Shown here: in pieces, positions 23,973-33,424 of the stretch
Layout: every line of letters begins with the position of its first letter
How positions within the stretch are numbered: the stretch's first letter is position 1
Assembly: GCA_026708085.1 (NCBI GenBank)
Contig: JAPOVP010000138.1
Location: forward strand, 1-38,648
Reading direction: 5' to 3'
DNA: 38,648 bases
Source of the DNA: Caldilineaceae bacterium
Lineage (GTDB): Bacteria; Chloroflexota; Anaerolineae; Caldilineales; Caldilineaceae
Notes under the pieces: generated by a model
Seen by the model: the letters and a program-made list of their open reading frames with translations, nothing else
Databases searched by the model: none
Told to the model about the DNA's origin: nothing
Translations under genes and position numbers: made by a program

Positions 23973-25091
23973 CTAGACATCCTCCGCCTGCAACCTCTCC
24001 AACAACTCGCTATACGCCTCCCTGTCCAGCGGCAGCTCCACCGCCTCACCCGTAGCGCCGCTGTAGATCATCGCATTCGCCAGCTCCAGCGACTTCAACC
24101 CCTCTTCGCCGTTGCAGCGCGGTTCGCCGCCCTCGCGAATCGCGCGGTGGAAATCATTGTAGACGGCTGCATGCCCGTGCTGCTCCGGCTCATCTTCGAC
24201 ACCGGCGTCGGCATCAGCCGGCTCCGTGCGCACGAAGGGCTCGGGACTGTCGGTGATCAGCTGGCGCAAATCGGTCTCGTAGCGCTCGTACTCGATGCGG
24301 TCCTGGTGCAGCACGATCTTCCCGCCGGTGCCGGACACCTCAAAGGTGCGCGGGCCGCTTTCGGTCGTGCTGAAATAGATGGTGCCGTGCGCATCCTCCG
24401 GCCACTCGAGCAGCGCGGTCGCGGTATCCTCAGTTTGAATCGCATGTAGGCGCGTGCAGGTGGCCGCGTAGACCCGCTGCGGCGAGCCGACCAGGTGGCT
24501 TACCAGGTCCAGGTCATGCGGCGCCTGGTTCATCAGCACCCCGCCCCCTTCGCCTCGCCATGTGCCCCGCCAGCCCCCGCGCAGGTAGTAGGCCGCCGTG
24601 CGCATCCACGGGAAGATCCCTGTCACCCGTTGGATACGGCCCAGCTGCCCGCTGTCGATTAGCCGCTTCATTGCCCGCACGTGCGGCAGCTGCCGGTACT
24701 GGTAGTTCACTGCCAGCACGCGGTTGTTGGCCCGCGCCGCCGCGATCATCGCGTCCGCCTCCTTGACCTGGATGGCGATCGGCTTTTCCACCAGCACATG
24801 GCTGCCGGCGTTGAGCGCGTCGATCGCGATCGGCGCGTGGAAGGGATGGGGCGTGATGATCACCGTCACGTCCGGCTTGGTCTCTGCCAGCATCTGCCGG
24901 TGGTCGGGATAGAAGGGGCAGCCCCACTCCTCGGCCCGCTCCTGGCCGGGCTCCGGCGCCACGTCCGAACCGCCGACCACCTCGACTTCATCGAGGCTGA
25001 GCCCCATCGAGTGGGAACGGAAAATCCCCGCGCCCATGCCGACCACCGCATGGCGCAGCTTCGATCCTTGTGGGGAGGGAGAGTTCGACAC
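23973..25091 (-). CDS. Gfo/Idh/MocA family oxidoreductase
   Basis: A 372-aa cytosolic protein with Rossmann motif VVGMGAGIFRS (residues 16-26), EKP motif VLVEKPIAI (EKP 102-104) and the domain-two pattern WRGTWRGEGGGVLMNQAPHD. It is a dehydrogenase of sugars or cyclitols using NAD(P). It shares the GGGVLMNQ block with the enzyme at 5077 but is otherwise distant. ATG at 25091; about 125 bp separate it from the alcohol dehydrogenase upstream. Transcription ends at the hairpin at 23777-23813. It forms a two-enzyme redox tail behind an export system, an unexpected pairing, so it may have its own promoter in the gap. Confidence 0.9.
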   Translation of the reverse strand: MSNSPSPQGSKLRHAVVGMGAGIFRSHSMGLSLDEVEVVGGSDVAPEPGQERAEEWGCPFYPDHRQMLAETKPDVTVIITPHPFHAPIAIDALNAGSHVLVEKPIAIQVKEADAMIAAARANNRVLAVNYQYRQLPHVRAMKRLIDSGQLGRIQRVTGIFPWMRTAAYYLRGGWRGTWRGEGGGVLMNQAPHDLDLVSHLVGSPQRVYAATCTRLHAIQTEDTATALLEWPEDAHGTIYFSTTESGPRTFEVSGTGGKIVLHQDRIEYERYETDLRQLITDSPEPFVRTEPADADAGVEDEPEQHGHAAVYNDFHRAIREGGEPRCNGEEGLKSLELANAMIYSGATGEAVELPLDREAYSELLERLQAEDV

Positions 25092-25216
25092 GTTATTTTC
25101 CTTTGCTTGTTCGTTTGTACTCTATGTGAAAAGTGGGAACACCGGGGCGTCGTGGATGGCGGCCGGCGGCACGCCACGGTCAGGCCGGGAAAGTGCTCGA
25201 AATCGGCCACCACGGT

Positions 25217-26236
25217 TCAGAAATGCAGCATCGCCTTGACAACCTGGTTCTCCGGCTGGCTCCAGCCAGGGAACTCGCCGATCAGTGCTTCCGGTGGCGC
25301 ACTGTGCGTAAGCCACGGGGCCAGGTCGATCGCCCCGGTCTCCAGCGTCTCGACGACGCGGGCGAAGTCGGCGCTGGTGGCGTTGCGGCTGCTGATCAGC
25401 GTGGTCTCGCGACGGTGAAACTCCGGGTCGGGGAAAGTGATATCATCCTGCACCAGGCTGATGAAGACAACGCTCCCGCCCTGTTCGATCAGGCCCAGTG
25501 CGTTCATCATCGAGCGTGCGTTGCCGGTGGCGTCGAAAACGGTCAGGGGCAGATCGCCGCCGAACACCGCCCGCAGCTGGGCCTCCGCGTCCCCGCGCCC
25601 GTCGATCAGATGCTCCACCCCCAGGTTTTCCTGCACAAAGCGCATCCGGTTCTCGTCGATCTCCATCACCGCCACGTCAGCGCCGGCCAGGCGCGCAAAG
25701 GCCACCGCGGTCAGCCCGATCGGACCCGCGCCGATCACCAGTGTCGACTGTCCCGGCTCCAGCCCGGCCCGGTCCGCAGCGTGTGCGCCGATGCACAGCG
25801 TCTCGACCAGCGCCAGGTGTTCCAGCGGCAGCATCTCCGAGCGGTGCAGCTTGTCGATCGGGACGGTGATCAGCTCGCGCATGCCCCCATCCATATGTAC
25901 GCCCAGCACCCGCAGATGGGCGCAGCAGTTTATGCGCCCGCGGCGGCACGCGCTGCACGCGCCGCAGTTCAGATACGGTTCGACCGCACAATGGTCGCCC
26001 GCGCGCAGGCTGCTCTCGCTATCCGGGTCGACAGACACGATCTCCACGCCCAGCTCATGGCCGAGGATGCGGGGGTAGCTGAAATAGGGCTGCCGCCCGC
26101 GAAAGGCGTGCAGGTCGGTGCCGCATATCCCCACCCGGTGCACGCGCACAAGCGCCTCGCCCGCTCCCGGTTCAGCCGGCGGCGCGGTCTCCGTCAGATG
26201 CAGGCTGCCGGGTTTCTCCAATATGACGGTTTTCAT
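25217..26236 (-). CDS. Zinc-binding alcohol dehydrogenase (MDR family)
   Basis: A 339-aa medium-chain dehydrogenase. The catalytic zinc ligands are Cys38 in GICGTD and His60-Glu61 in GHELG; the structural zinc is held by Cys91, Cys94, Cys97 and Cys105 in CGACSACRRGRINCC. The NAD-binding motif is VIGAGPIGL. Such enzymes oxidise polyols or sugar alcohols (sorbitol, threonine and galactitol dehydrogenases are relatives). The start ATG 26236 (MKTVILEKPGSLHL) fits the family. It is next to the Gfo/Idh gene and downstream of the exporter genes, and pairs naturally with the Gfo/Idh enzyme in polyol catabolism. Which polyol is not visible. Confidence 0.9.
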   Translation of the reverse strand: MKTVILEKPGSLHLTETAPPAEPGAGEALVRVHRVGICGTDLHAFRGRQPYFSYPRILGHELGVEIVSVDPDSESSLRAGDHCAVEPYLNCGACSACRRGRINCCAHLRVLGVHMDGGMRELITVPIDKLHRSEMLPLEHLALVETLCIGAHAADRAGLEPGQSTLVIGAGPIGLTAVAFARLAGADVAVMEIDENRMRFVQENLGVEHLIDGRGDAEAQLRAVFGGDLPLTVFDATGNARSMMNALGLIEQGGSVVFISLVQDDITFPDPEFHRRETTLISSRNATSADFARVVETLETGAIDLAPWLTHSAPPEALIGEFPGWSQPENQVVKAMLHF

Positions 26237-26311
26237 CGGGTCTTCTTGAAGTGGAATGGCTGACAGCAGCGGCCGGGGAATGGAGTTGGTCCGCCAGGAT
26301 TTGCCTCTTGT

Positions 26312-27085
26312 TTAACCGCTTGCCACCGGCCCGGCGGCGCCCACAACTTCTGGTGCGGCCGCGGCAGCGGGACCGTGTCCGTTGCCCAAGCCCTCTATGT
26401 CGATCTGTCCGTCTTTCAGATACAGGACATAGTCCACATAGTCGTCCACAAGGCTGTCGTGTGTCACGATCAGGAAGGTGACGTTCTGTTCGCGCACGAT
26501 CTGCTGGAAGAGGCTGAGAATCTCCCGCGCCGTCGTACTGTCCAGCTCGCCGGTCGGCTCATCCGCCAGGATCAGCTTCGGGTCGTTGGCGAGCGAGCGC
26601 GCAATGGCCACGCGTTGCTGTTGCCCGCCCGACAGCTCAAAAGGCCTGTGATGCATCCAGCGCGTCAGCCCGACCAGGTCAAGGCAGTTCACCGTCTTAT
26701 CATGGCGTTCACGGCCCTTGACACCCGACATGCGCAGGATCAGCTCGACGTTCTCGAAAGCGGACAGGCTGGGCAGCAGCCCGAACGACTGGAAGATGAA
26801 GCCGACCTGCTCCCGGCGCCAGCGCGTCAGCTGGCGTTCGCTCCACGAGTGAATCTCTTCGCCGAAGATGCGAATCTTCCCGTCTGTCGGTGAATCCAGG
26901 CCGCCAATGCAGTTGAGAAGCGTGGTCTTGCCGCTGCCGGAGCGTCCCTTCAGCGCGGCGAAGGTCCCCTGTGCAATCTGCAGGTTGACGCCTTTCAGCG
27001 CCGCGACTTCCAGGCTGCCCGTCTTATAGACGCGCCAGACATCCTCGGTTTCGATGGCCGTGTTGGGGTATGGGTTGTTTTCCAT
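26312..27085 (-). CDS. ABC transporter ATP-binding protein, MacB/LolD type
   Basis: A 257-aa cytosolic ATPase. Walker [10 protein letters not shown] (47-55), Q-loop FIFQS (Gln99), signature [13 protein letters not shown] (151 on), Walker B LILADE (171-176) and H-loop His209 are all intact. The sequence after residue 240 is an Ala/Gly/Pro tail. The MacB/LolD type works with FtsX-like permeases that do not move solute through the membrane but power work outside it. It is 62 bp downstream of a second ATPase gene with a different C-terminus, so the exporter may use a heterodimer of ATPases on the one large permease. Confidence 0.92.
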   Translation of the reverse strand: MENNPYPNTAIETEDVWRVYKTGSLEVAALKGVNLQIAQGTFAALKGRSGSGKTTLLNCIGGLDSPTDGKIRIFGEEIHSWSERQLTRWRREQVGFIFQSFGLLPSLSAFENVELILRMSGVKGRERHDKTVNCLDLVGLTRWMHHRPFELSGGQQQRVAIARSLANDPKLILADEPTGELDSTTAREILSLFQQIVREQNVTFLIVTHDSLVDDYVDYVLYLKDGQIDIEGLGNGHGPAAAAAPEVVGAAGPVASG

Positions 27086-27147
27086 CTCTGTTCCGGTGTC
27101 CGATCCTTCGTGACCGCGCGCAACTGATCAGCGCAGTGTACCGGCTG

Positions 27148-28179
27148 TTACTCACTCTTTTTGCGGCGAAAGCGGCTGAAGAAGCCGCCGATAGCGCCGG
27201 ACTGTTGTATCCGCCTGGCCACCGCTTCCTCTTGGGCCACAAGCTCCGGCGCCTCCGCATCCTCTCTCTCCACCGGCCGGATCAGGATGCCCTCATCGGT
27301 GATGTCGAGCATCGCCCGGCCTTGGATCGAGAACTGTTGCAGGACATCCTTCGGGATCTGCAGGCGCCCGGAACTGTCCAGTACGACCAGCTCCTCGAAA
27401 TGCTCTTCGTGTTCCTCCACGATGCCGTCGCCGCCGCTGTTGAGCGACGCTTCGTCGAAGCGTTCGACCGTGCGCACCTGACGCCGCGTCTCGCTCGCCA
27501 GCATCCCATCGCGTATGGCGACCACCCGGTCCACGTGGCGGGCGATGGTCGGGTCGTGGCTGACGATAATGGTCGTCAGGCCCAACTCTTCGTTGAGCGT
27601 GCGCAGCGTCGCGTAAATCGTCAGCGCCGTAGCCGTGTCCACTTCGCCGGTCGGCTCGTCCGCCAGCAGAAGCGCCGGGTTGTTGGCCAGCGAGACGGCG
27701 ATGGCCACGCGCTGCTGCTCACCGCCGGACAGTTCGCGCATATGGTGTTTCATGCGTTCGCCCAGCCCCACCCTGTCCAATAGCTCCTCGGCCCGTTTGC
27801 GCTTCTCCCTGCCCGCGAAACCCGCCAGCGTCATCGGCAACTCGACATTCTCGACCGCGTTCAGATAAGGCACCAGGTTGCGCGCGCTCTGCTGCCACAC
27901 AAATCCGACCTGCTCCCGCCGGTAGCGGTTGATCGCCCGTTCCGACATCTTCAGCAGATTGAAGTCACCAACCCGTACCTGCCCCGCCGTCGGCCTGTCC
28001 AACCCACCCAGAATGTTCATCAGCGTGGACTTGCCGCTGCCGCTCACGCCAACGATCGCCATCAGTTCGCCGGGACGCACCGACAGATTCAATCCCTGCA
28101 AAGCGACCACTTCCAGGTCCGCGACCTGATAGATTTTGACCAGACCTTCGCACAGAATAAAGGGCTCAGACGTTGTCAT
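27148..28179 (-). CDS. ABC transporter ATP-binding protein fused to an AbrB/SpoVT-like domain
   Basis: A 343-aa protein. Residues 1-230 are a MacB/LolD-type ATPase: Walker A GVSGSGKST (44-52), signature LSGGEQQRVAIA (150 on), Walker B LLLADE (170-175) and H-loop SHD. An acidic linker leads to residues 265-303, VVLDSSGRLQIPKDVLQQFS then IQGRAMLDITDEGILIRPV, which match the swapped-hairpin AbrB/SpoVT DNA-binding fold; a basic tail FFSRFRRKK follows. AbrB domains are normally found in transition regulators and MazE-type antitoxins. Here the domain may dimerise the ATPase or bind DNA. The start ATG 28179 is well placed 87 bp after the permease gene. Confidence 0.88.
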   Translation of the reverse strand: MTTSEPFILCEGLVKIYQVADLEVVALQGLNLSVRPGELMAIVGVSGSGKSTLMNILGGLDRPTAGQVRVGDFNLLKMSERAINRYRREQVGFVWQQSARNLVPYLNAVENVELPMTLAGFAGREKRKRAEELLDRVGLGERMKHHMRELSGGEQQRVAIAVSLANNPALLLADEPTGEVDTATALTIYATLRTLNEELGLTTIIVSHDPTIARHVDRVVAIRDGMLASETRRQVRTVERFDEASLNSGGDGIVEEHEEHFEELVVLDSSGRLQIPKDVLQQFSIQGRAMLDITDEGILIRPVEREDAEAPELVAQEEAVARRIQQSGAIGGFFSRFRRKKSE

Positions 28180-28238
28180 CGCTCAGTTTCCAACACGCAA
28201 AATCACCGCTCTTTCGCGTCCAACGCAGTTACCAAAAA

Positions 28239-28262
28239 ATGACTACTAAAAACTATAAACTG
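28239..28262. repeat. Heptad repeat tract
   Basis: ATGACTA, CTAAAAA, CTATAAA, CTG: the same heptad family as 2688 and 5056, in the spacer between the ATPase and the large permease gene, ending 5 bp before the permease stop. Confidence 0.7.
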
Positions 28263-28266
28263 CAGT

Positions 28267-31173
28267 TCAAACCGTTTCGCCCAGCTTGATCGCCTGGAAT
28301 ATCTTCATGCGCATCAGCAACGTGATCAGAACACCCAGCGCGGCGACAAACAGGACCCCGAACAGCGCATACACACGCGTGATCGCCGGCCACGCGATCC
28401 CCACCAGGTACGGCGGCGTCAAATCCGCGGCCGTGTTCCCCACCTGCAGGTAGGGGATGAACTGGTTGCTCACCGATGTGCCCAGCAGTGTCCCCGCGCC
28501 AATCCCAACCAGGATCAGAAAGGCCAGCTCCCATGCCAGGAACATCGTCATCTGCCCCGATGACAGACCGATCGAACGCAGCGTTCCCAGCTCAATGAAG
28601 CGGCGCCGGAACGAGAACAGCGTATACAGCAGAAATCCCAGTACCGTCAGCAGCGCCGCCGCCAGAAAACCGACCGACAGAACGCCGAACAGCCCCTGTC
28701 GCTGCGGCTGCTTCTGCTCGTCCGCAATCCGCAGCCGGGCCGAATAATAGTTGATGACGTTGATGTCGTACTGCCGCAACTCGCGCGTGAGACCTTCGTA
28801 GTCGGTGCCCGGCTCCGTGCGTACCAGCACATCGTACGGGAACTGTCCCCCCATCCGCTCGAACAGATAGTCGAGGTTGCCGACGACCAGCGGGGCGTCG
28901 GCGTCCGGGTACCAGGTCGGGAAGTAGCGGAAATCGCCGACGATCTTCATCTGCATCTCCGCCCGCAGCCCGTAGCGCGCCGCACCGACCAGGATCGTAT
29001 CACCGACCAGCAGATTGTGATTGCGCATGAAGTCACGATGCAGCAGGACACCCTCGGAGGCCAGGGCCAGCGAGTTCATCAGCGAACCGAGTGACGCCGC
29101 CGCAAAATCCCGCCGCCAGTAGGCCGCCTTGGGGAAGTCGAGGCGGTCAATGCCGAAGACATGGGCATCCCGCCAGCGTCCGTCCATGTGTACCCGCGCC
29201 TCGAAACGGGCAAAGCGGGTGGCGGCACTGATGTTCGGAGAGCGCAAATGTTCCGAAACCGGTACAAAGGTCCAACTCGCCGTCTCTGGTGCGCCGCCCG
29301 ACGAGGACGACTCCTCGCCGCCGCTGCCAGGGAAGCCGCCTCCTCCGGCTGAAACCGGCGTGTCGCCCAGCTCCGCCAGCCGCCCATCGGCTCCCACCCG
29401 GTAGTAGGCGCGGTCAAACATGTGCCCGTCCAGCGTCTGCGCCAGCGATGTGGTAAATGCGGACAGGCTCAGCGTCAGCACCAGCAGAATCATCGGCGCC
29501 GTGTACATGCTCCTGTTGCGCGCCAGCTGGCGGCTCGCCAGCAGCACCCCCACACCGCCCCCCTTGGATGCAATCCACGCGATGATCTGCATGAAATACG
29601 GCAAGATCCGCAGCGTCACCAGCGTCAGCGCGAAAATCCCCAACGCCGGGATCAGAAACAACAGTGGATTCTGAAAGATCGTGTCATCCGTGACCGCGCC
29701 CGGCATGCTGATGCTGCCCTGTTCCTGCAGAAGATAGATGCCGTATCCGGCCGGAATCAGCAAAAGGATGTCCATATAGGAGCGCTGCCACCACGGCGGC
29801 CGTAAGGTGCGCGCCATCTCCATCTTGTAGGTCACGATCGTGTGACGCGCCGCACCGAACGAGGGCAGCGTCTGCGCCAGAAAGGCAATCAGGACCGCAA
29901 AGATGCCGAACTGAAGCGTGGACTGCGTCAGCACCAGCCGCAGGTCCGATTCGATCGTGAAATCCAGGAAGCTGCGTGTCGATCCGATCAGCCTCGCCAC
30001 CGAGAAACTGAGCGGCATACTCACCAAAAGCGCAAGAATGCCCAGACACAGCGCCTCCAGGCCCGACATGCCCGCCACCTGCCCCACCGTCGCCCCGCGG
30101 CTGCGCAGAATCGCCACCTCATTGCGCTGCCGGGACACCGCCAAACCGACCACCAGGCTGATAAATGCCAGCAACAGACCGATGATCGGCACGCTGAAAG
30201 CGTAAAGCAGCGTTGTCAGCAGACCGCTGGCGCGTTGATAACGGCGTAGCGCGTCCAGGGGCGAGATGCTCAACTGGCTGTTGGCCATCAGCGCCGACAC
30301 CTTCTGCTCCGCCCTGCGCCCGCGCACCAGCAAGCGGCCTACGTCACTCGAGGTCACATCCGAGCCGTCCATCACCAGGTACCACAGGCCCAGATTCACG
30401 TCCTGCGGATAGACGGGCGCAACCCGATTGTGATAGCTCTGCTCTGGGATGACAAACAGCGTCTCCAGAGTCGACGGGTTGTAGAACCAGACGTCGCTGC
30501 TCAGGTCGGCAGGCTCCCACACGCCCGCAACCTTCACCGGTGTCTGATAACGCTGGCTGTCGCCATTCTCGGACCGGATGCGGCGGAACAGCATATACTC
30601 TTCGCCTACCTGCAGCCCGATCTCATCCGCCAACTCCCGGTTGACCAGTACCTCGATCGCCTCCTCCGAGTCGGACGGTGAGACCGCCGGGAAGGCGCCT
30701 TCGATGATATTGATCGCCTCTTCAAAGCCGGAAATGAATCCCAGATTCACCCATTCCAACGGATCGGTTGTGTCTGCATACGCGATCTGTTCCGTGGGGA
30801 AAAGGCGGAAATTGTCCGTCTTGAAATAGCGGATCGTCTTCTTATGCGGAATGCCCAGTTCGCCTGCCGCCTGCTGGCTGAGGTAGATGTCCAGCGGCGC
30901 GATATCTTCCCACTCCTGCGGACCGTACGTGGAGCCCAGGTAGCGGAACATATACGCAAACGGCGGGCGCGAGTAGGTCTCGTTGATGCCCGTTTCCGTC
31001 AGCTCCTCCTGCAGCAGCCGGTAGTAGACCGCATCGGCATAAAGAGGAATGCTCATCACGAGCACGATCGAGGAGATCAGACCCAGGACCAGGGCAAGTG
31101 CCAGCCACTGCTGGGCGAAGATACGTTTAATGGCGACAACAATAATCGCCGCGATACGCAAAAGAAGTTTCAT
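28267..31173 (-). CDS. ABC transporter permease, FtsX/MacB-like, double-size
   Basis: A 968-aa membrane protein. After a first membrane segment (LALALVLGLISSIVLVMSI) comes a large extracytoplasmic domain, then three membrane segments of the first FtsX domain (LIGLLLAFISLVVGLAV and followers), more segments, a second outer domain (rich in Ser/Gly/Glu around GGGGFPGSGGEESSSSGG) and a final FtsX domain (FLAWELAFLILVGIGAGTLL). It thus holds two FtsX domains in one chain, twice the usual MacB plan of four membrane segments, and could act alone with two ATPases. Such proteins move lipoproteins, peptides or large molecules from the outer leaflet. It is downstream of the adaptor gene and upstream of both ATPases. 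Substrate unknown. Confidence 0.88.
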   Translation of the reverse strand: MKLLLRIAAIIVVAIKRIFAQQWLALALVLGLISSIVLVMSIPLYADAVYYRLLQEELTETGINETYSRPPFAYMFRYLGSTYGPQEWEDIAPLDIYLSQQAAGELGIPHKKTIRYFKTDNFRLFPTEQIAYADTTDPLEWVNLGFISGFEEAINIIEGAFPAVSPSDSEEAIEVLVNRELADEIGLQVGEEYMLFRRIRSENGDSQRYQTPVKVAGVWEPADLSSDVWFYNPSTLETLFVIPEQSYHNRVAPVYPQDVNLGLWYLVMDGSDVTSSDVGRLLVRGRRAEQKVSALMANSQLSISPLDALRRYQRASGLLTTLLYAFSVPIIGLLLAFISLVVGLAVSRQRNEVAILRSRGATVGQVAGMSGLEALCLGILALLVSMPLSFSVARLIGSTRSFLDFTIESDLRLVLTQSTLQFGIFAVLIAFLAQTLPSFGAARHTIVTYKMEMARTLRPPWWQRSYMDILLLIPAGYGIYLLQEQGSISMPGAVTDDTIFQNPLLFLIPALGIFALTLVTLRILPYFMQIIAWIASKGGGVGVLLASRQLARNRSMYTAPMILLVLTLSLSAFTTSLAQTLDGHMFDRAYYRVGADGRLAELGDTPVSAGGGGFPGSGGEESSSSGGAPETASWTFVPVSEHLRSPNISAATRFARFEARVHMDGRWRDAHVFGIDRLDFPKAAYWRRDFAAASLGSLMNSLALASEGVLLHRDFMRNHNLLVGDTILVGAARYGLRAEMQMKIVGDFRYFPTWYPDADAPLVVGNLDYLFERMGGQFPYDVLVRTEPGTDYEGLTRELRQYDINVINYYSARLRIADEQKQPQRQGLFGVLSVGFLAAALLTVLGFLLYTLFSFRRRFIELGTLRSIGLSSGQMTMFLAWELAFLILVGIGAGTLLGTSVSNQFIPYLQVGNTAADLTPPYLVGIAWPAITRVYALFGVLFVAALGVLITLLMRMKIFQAIKLGETV

Positions 31174-31236
31174 AACCGCAGCGGAGAGAGGTTTGTAATG
31201 CCCTGCCGTCCTCTCTCCACGCTTTGCTCTCCGGTT

Positions 31237-32541
31237 CTATTGTCCGACTACAACCTGGCCCTCTTCCAGCCCTTCTTCGATCTCCACCCGATCGGGGGTC
31301 TGGATACCCACCTTCACATCGACCCGCCGCTGAATGTCGCCGTCCTGGACTACGACAAACCGCCTGCCGTCAAAAACGCGGATCGACTGCGGCGGCAACC
31401 AGAGGACGGAATCTTTGTGTTCGAGTTGGACCCGCACCTGCACCAGGTCGCCCAGTTCAAAGCCCGCGTCTTCCGCCTCCTGGTCGATCGTGATACGGGT
31501 GGATTTGTCCGGGTCGATCACTTCGCCGCTGCCGCCGCTCCCGAACGGGTAGGGCAGCCGCCGCACGAATCCGGTCAGAATCTCCCCGGGCCGGCCGACA
31601 AGTGAAATCTCCACCACCATCTCTTCGGCCAGCTCGTTCATCTGATCGCTGATCAGATCGGCTTTGACCTCCAGATCATGAATGTCCGCGATCGAGACAA
31701 CCGAATCAAAGGCGTTCACCGGGCGGCCCCCAGTCAGCGAAACGGAGAGCAACTTGCCGTCGAAGGGTGCCGTTATCGTGGCGTCGGCGATCGCGCTCTG
31801 CAGCTTCTCGACCTGAAGTTGCGCCCTCGCGACGTCATTGATCAGGAGCGGATCTACGCCTTCGGTAAGCTGCTCCAGCGAGAGTTCGGCCAGCTCGACC
31901 TGCTTGCCCTGGACCGATATCGCGAAATTGTCATCCGGACGCTCGGTTCGCAGATTGATCAGTTGCAGCGAGGCGATGTCAAGGTTGATCTGCGCCCTGC
32001 GGATCTGAAACTCGAGATTCCTCTCCGCTGTGTACAGCCGCGACTGCGCCCGCTCCAGGCTCAACTGCGTGGAGGTCAGCTCCCGCTCCAGGTCATCGAT
32101 CTCCAGGTCCGCGATGATCTGGCCGGCGGTGACGAGGTCGTTGCGCTTGGCGTAGACGTTACGGATACGGCCGCCCGTCCGGAAGAATAGCGCCTCCTCT
32201 ATCACCGGCGCCACCCGGCCGCTGAACGTCCGTTCGCGCATGATCTCGCCCACCTTAACCGAATACGTAGGCTTGACCGGCACCACCGAGGTCGGGATCG
32301 GGGTCGGCGTGGGCTCATTGGCCGCGATCTCTGCGCTGCGGCCCGCCGGCAACAGGGCGCAGCCGGCCAGCACCAGGCTGAGCGCAATAGGGAAGATTGC
32401 GCGCCAAATGCCCCCACAAGGAGCCAGGGCGGCCCCTGTCCTGCGGGTCAGACGCCTGGCAAAAGGCAAACAGGCAGCGTTTCTGACTGCCCGTACGCGC
32501 CCATACCGGGACTCCATTCGAAGGGAAGGCAGACAGTTCAT
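31237..32541 (-). CDS. HlyD/MacA-like membrane-fusion lipoprotein
   Basis: A 434-aa adaptor protein. A long basic leader is followed by a hydrophobic stretch and lipobox LVLAGC (Cys61), then a Thr/Pro linker (PTPTPIPTSVV). The lipoyl half-motifs (FRTGGRIRNVYAKRNDLVTA and PFDGKLLSVSLTGGRPVNAF) flank a coiled coil (residues about 140-250), and a beta-barrel and membrane-proximal domain follow. The start is uncertain: ATG 32541 is used, an ATG at 32517 is equally open, and the leader is long for a signal peptide. It heads the exporter operon: adaptor, permease, two ATPases. Adaptors like this link MacB-like pumps to outer layers or give binding specificity. Nothing gene-like lies in 32542-32919 upstream. 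Confidence 0.87.
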   Translation of the reverse strand: MNCLPSLRMESRYGRVRAVRNAACLPFARRLTRRTGAALAPCGGIWRAIFPIALSLVLAGCALLPAGRSAEIAANEPTPTPIPTSVVPVKPTYSVKVGEIMRERTFSGRVAPVIEEALFFRTGGRIRNVYAKRNDLVTAGQIIADLEIDDLERELTSTQLSLERAQSRLYTAERNLEFQIRRAQINLDIASLQLINLRTERPDDNFAISVQGKQVELAELSLEQLTEGVDPLLINDVARAQLQVEKLQSAIADATITAPFDGKLLSVSLTGGRPVNAFDSVVSIADIHDLEVKADLISDQMNELAEEMVVEISLVGRPGEILTGFVRRLPYPFGSGGSGEVIDPDKSTRITIDQEAEDAGFELGDLVQVRVQLEHKDSVLWLPPQSIRVFDGRRFVVVQDGDIQRRVDVKVGIQTPDRVEIEEGLEEGQVVVGQ

Positions 32542-32919
32542 TGGATCAATTCTTCTTCTCTGATACACAGGATTGGTTCCAAACGCAGAGATGGGGATGC
32601 ACAAGGCATAGGGAGACTCTCGTGCCTGGCGAAGGATCTGTCCCCCGTCCCGCAACAGATTGCGATTCGACGGCGACGAGAACGAAAGACGGGCTACGGT
32701 GCAGTGTAATCGTATGTGACATCTTTAGGTCAGTTGACAGAGAAGTATAAACGTCCATTCCCAAACTACCAAACTCCACACTCCAACTTCTCTATTCCTT
32801 TCCTCCGGCAGCCAGCCGTACAACTGACAACCACCCGTCGCTCCAACTGCAGCAAGTGCCGTCCAATTTCAGGGACGACCTTCCGAATACCTCAAGTAGC
32901 GACTGTGATTATTCAGCCA

Positions 32920-33057
32920 TAGCCACTCCGCGATCAACACTAAGGCAGGGGAAGCGCCCTCACTGACCACTGACCACTGACTACTGCATTTCTGGGCGGT
33001 CGGCCGCAAGCGGCCTTCCTTGTGCGGGGGCTCCGCCCCCGCAACGCCCCCGGTCCT
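32920..33057. repeat. Composite hairpin repeat, copy R3
   Basis: Opens with CCATAGCCACTCCGCGATCA and ACACTAAGGCAGGGGAAGC, a head shared with copy R4, then the heptad tract (CTGACCA, CTGACCA, CTGACTA, CTG; 32962-32985), the hairpin GGCCGC-AA-GCGGCC (33002-33015) and the GC hairpin (33023-33043). The first hairpin is of the R1 type. The rest of 33058-33424 shows no gene I can support. Confidence 0.85.
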
Positions 33058-33424
33058 GCTCGCGCCGCAGTGAGATTAAGGCCAGTGTGACGGTGTCCGC
33101 CCGCGGCGGCCGCGCTTCGCCCCATCCCCCGTCCCGCTCCCGTAGGTGCCGGCCCTGTGCCTGCCCATCTGCCACCTGGTCGATGGACAGCAAGCGATTT
33201 CAGCCACCACTGGCGCGATGCCCTCACCTGACCTTTCTCGCCCCACAACTGAACTGCACCCGTTACCGCAGTTGCCAATAGCGTTCCCCGGAGTGATGGG
33301 ATAGAATGCCTGACCATGTAACTTCGGGCAGTTCAACCCACCCGCAGAACTACCGGCTTTCCGCGCCCCCGCCTGCTGGGGCGTATCGAACACCGTCAGA
33401 ATCAGACTTCGGAGGAAGCAAACT

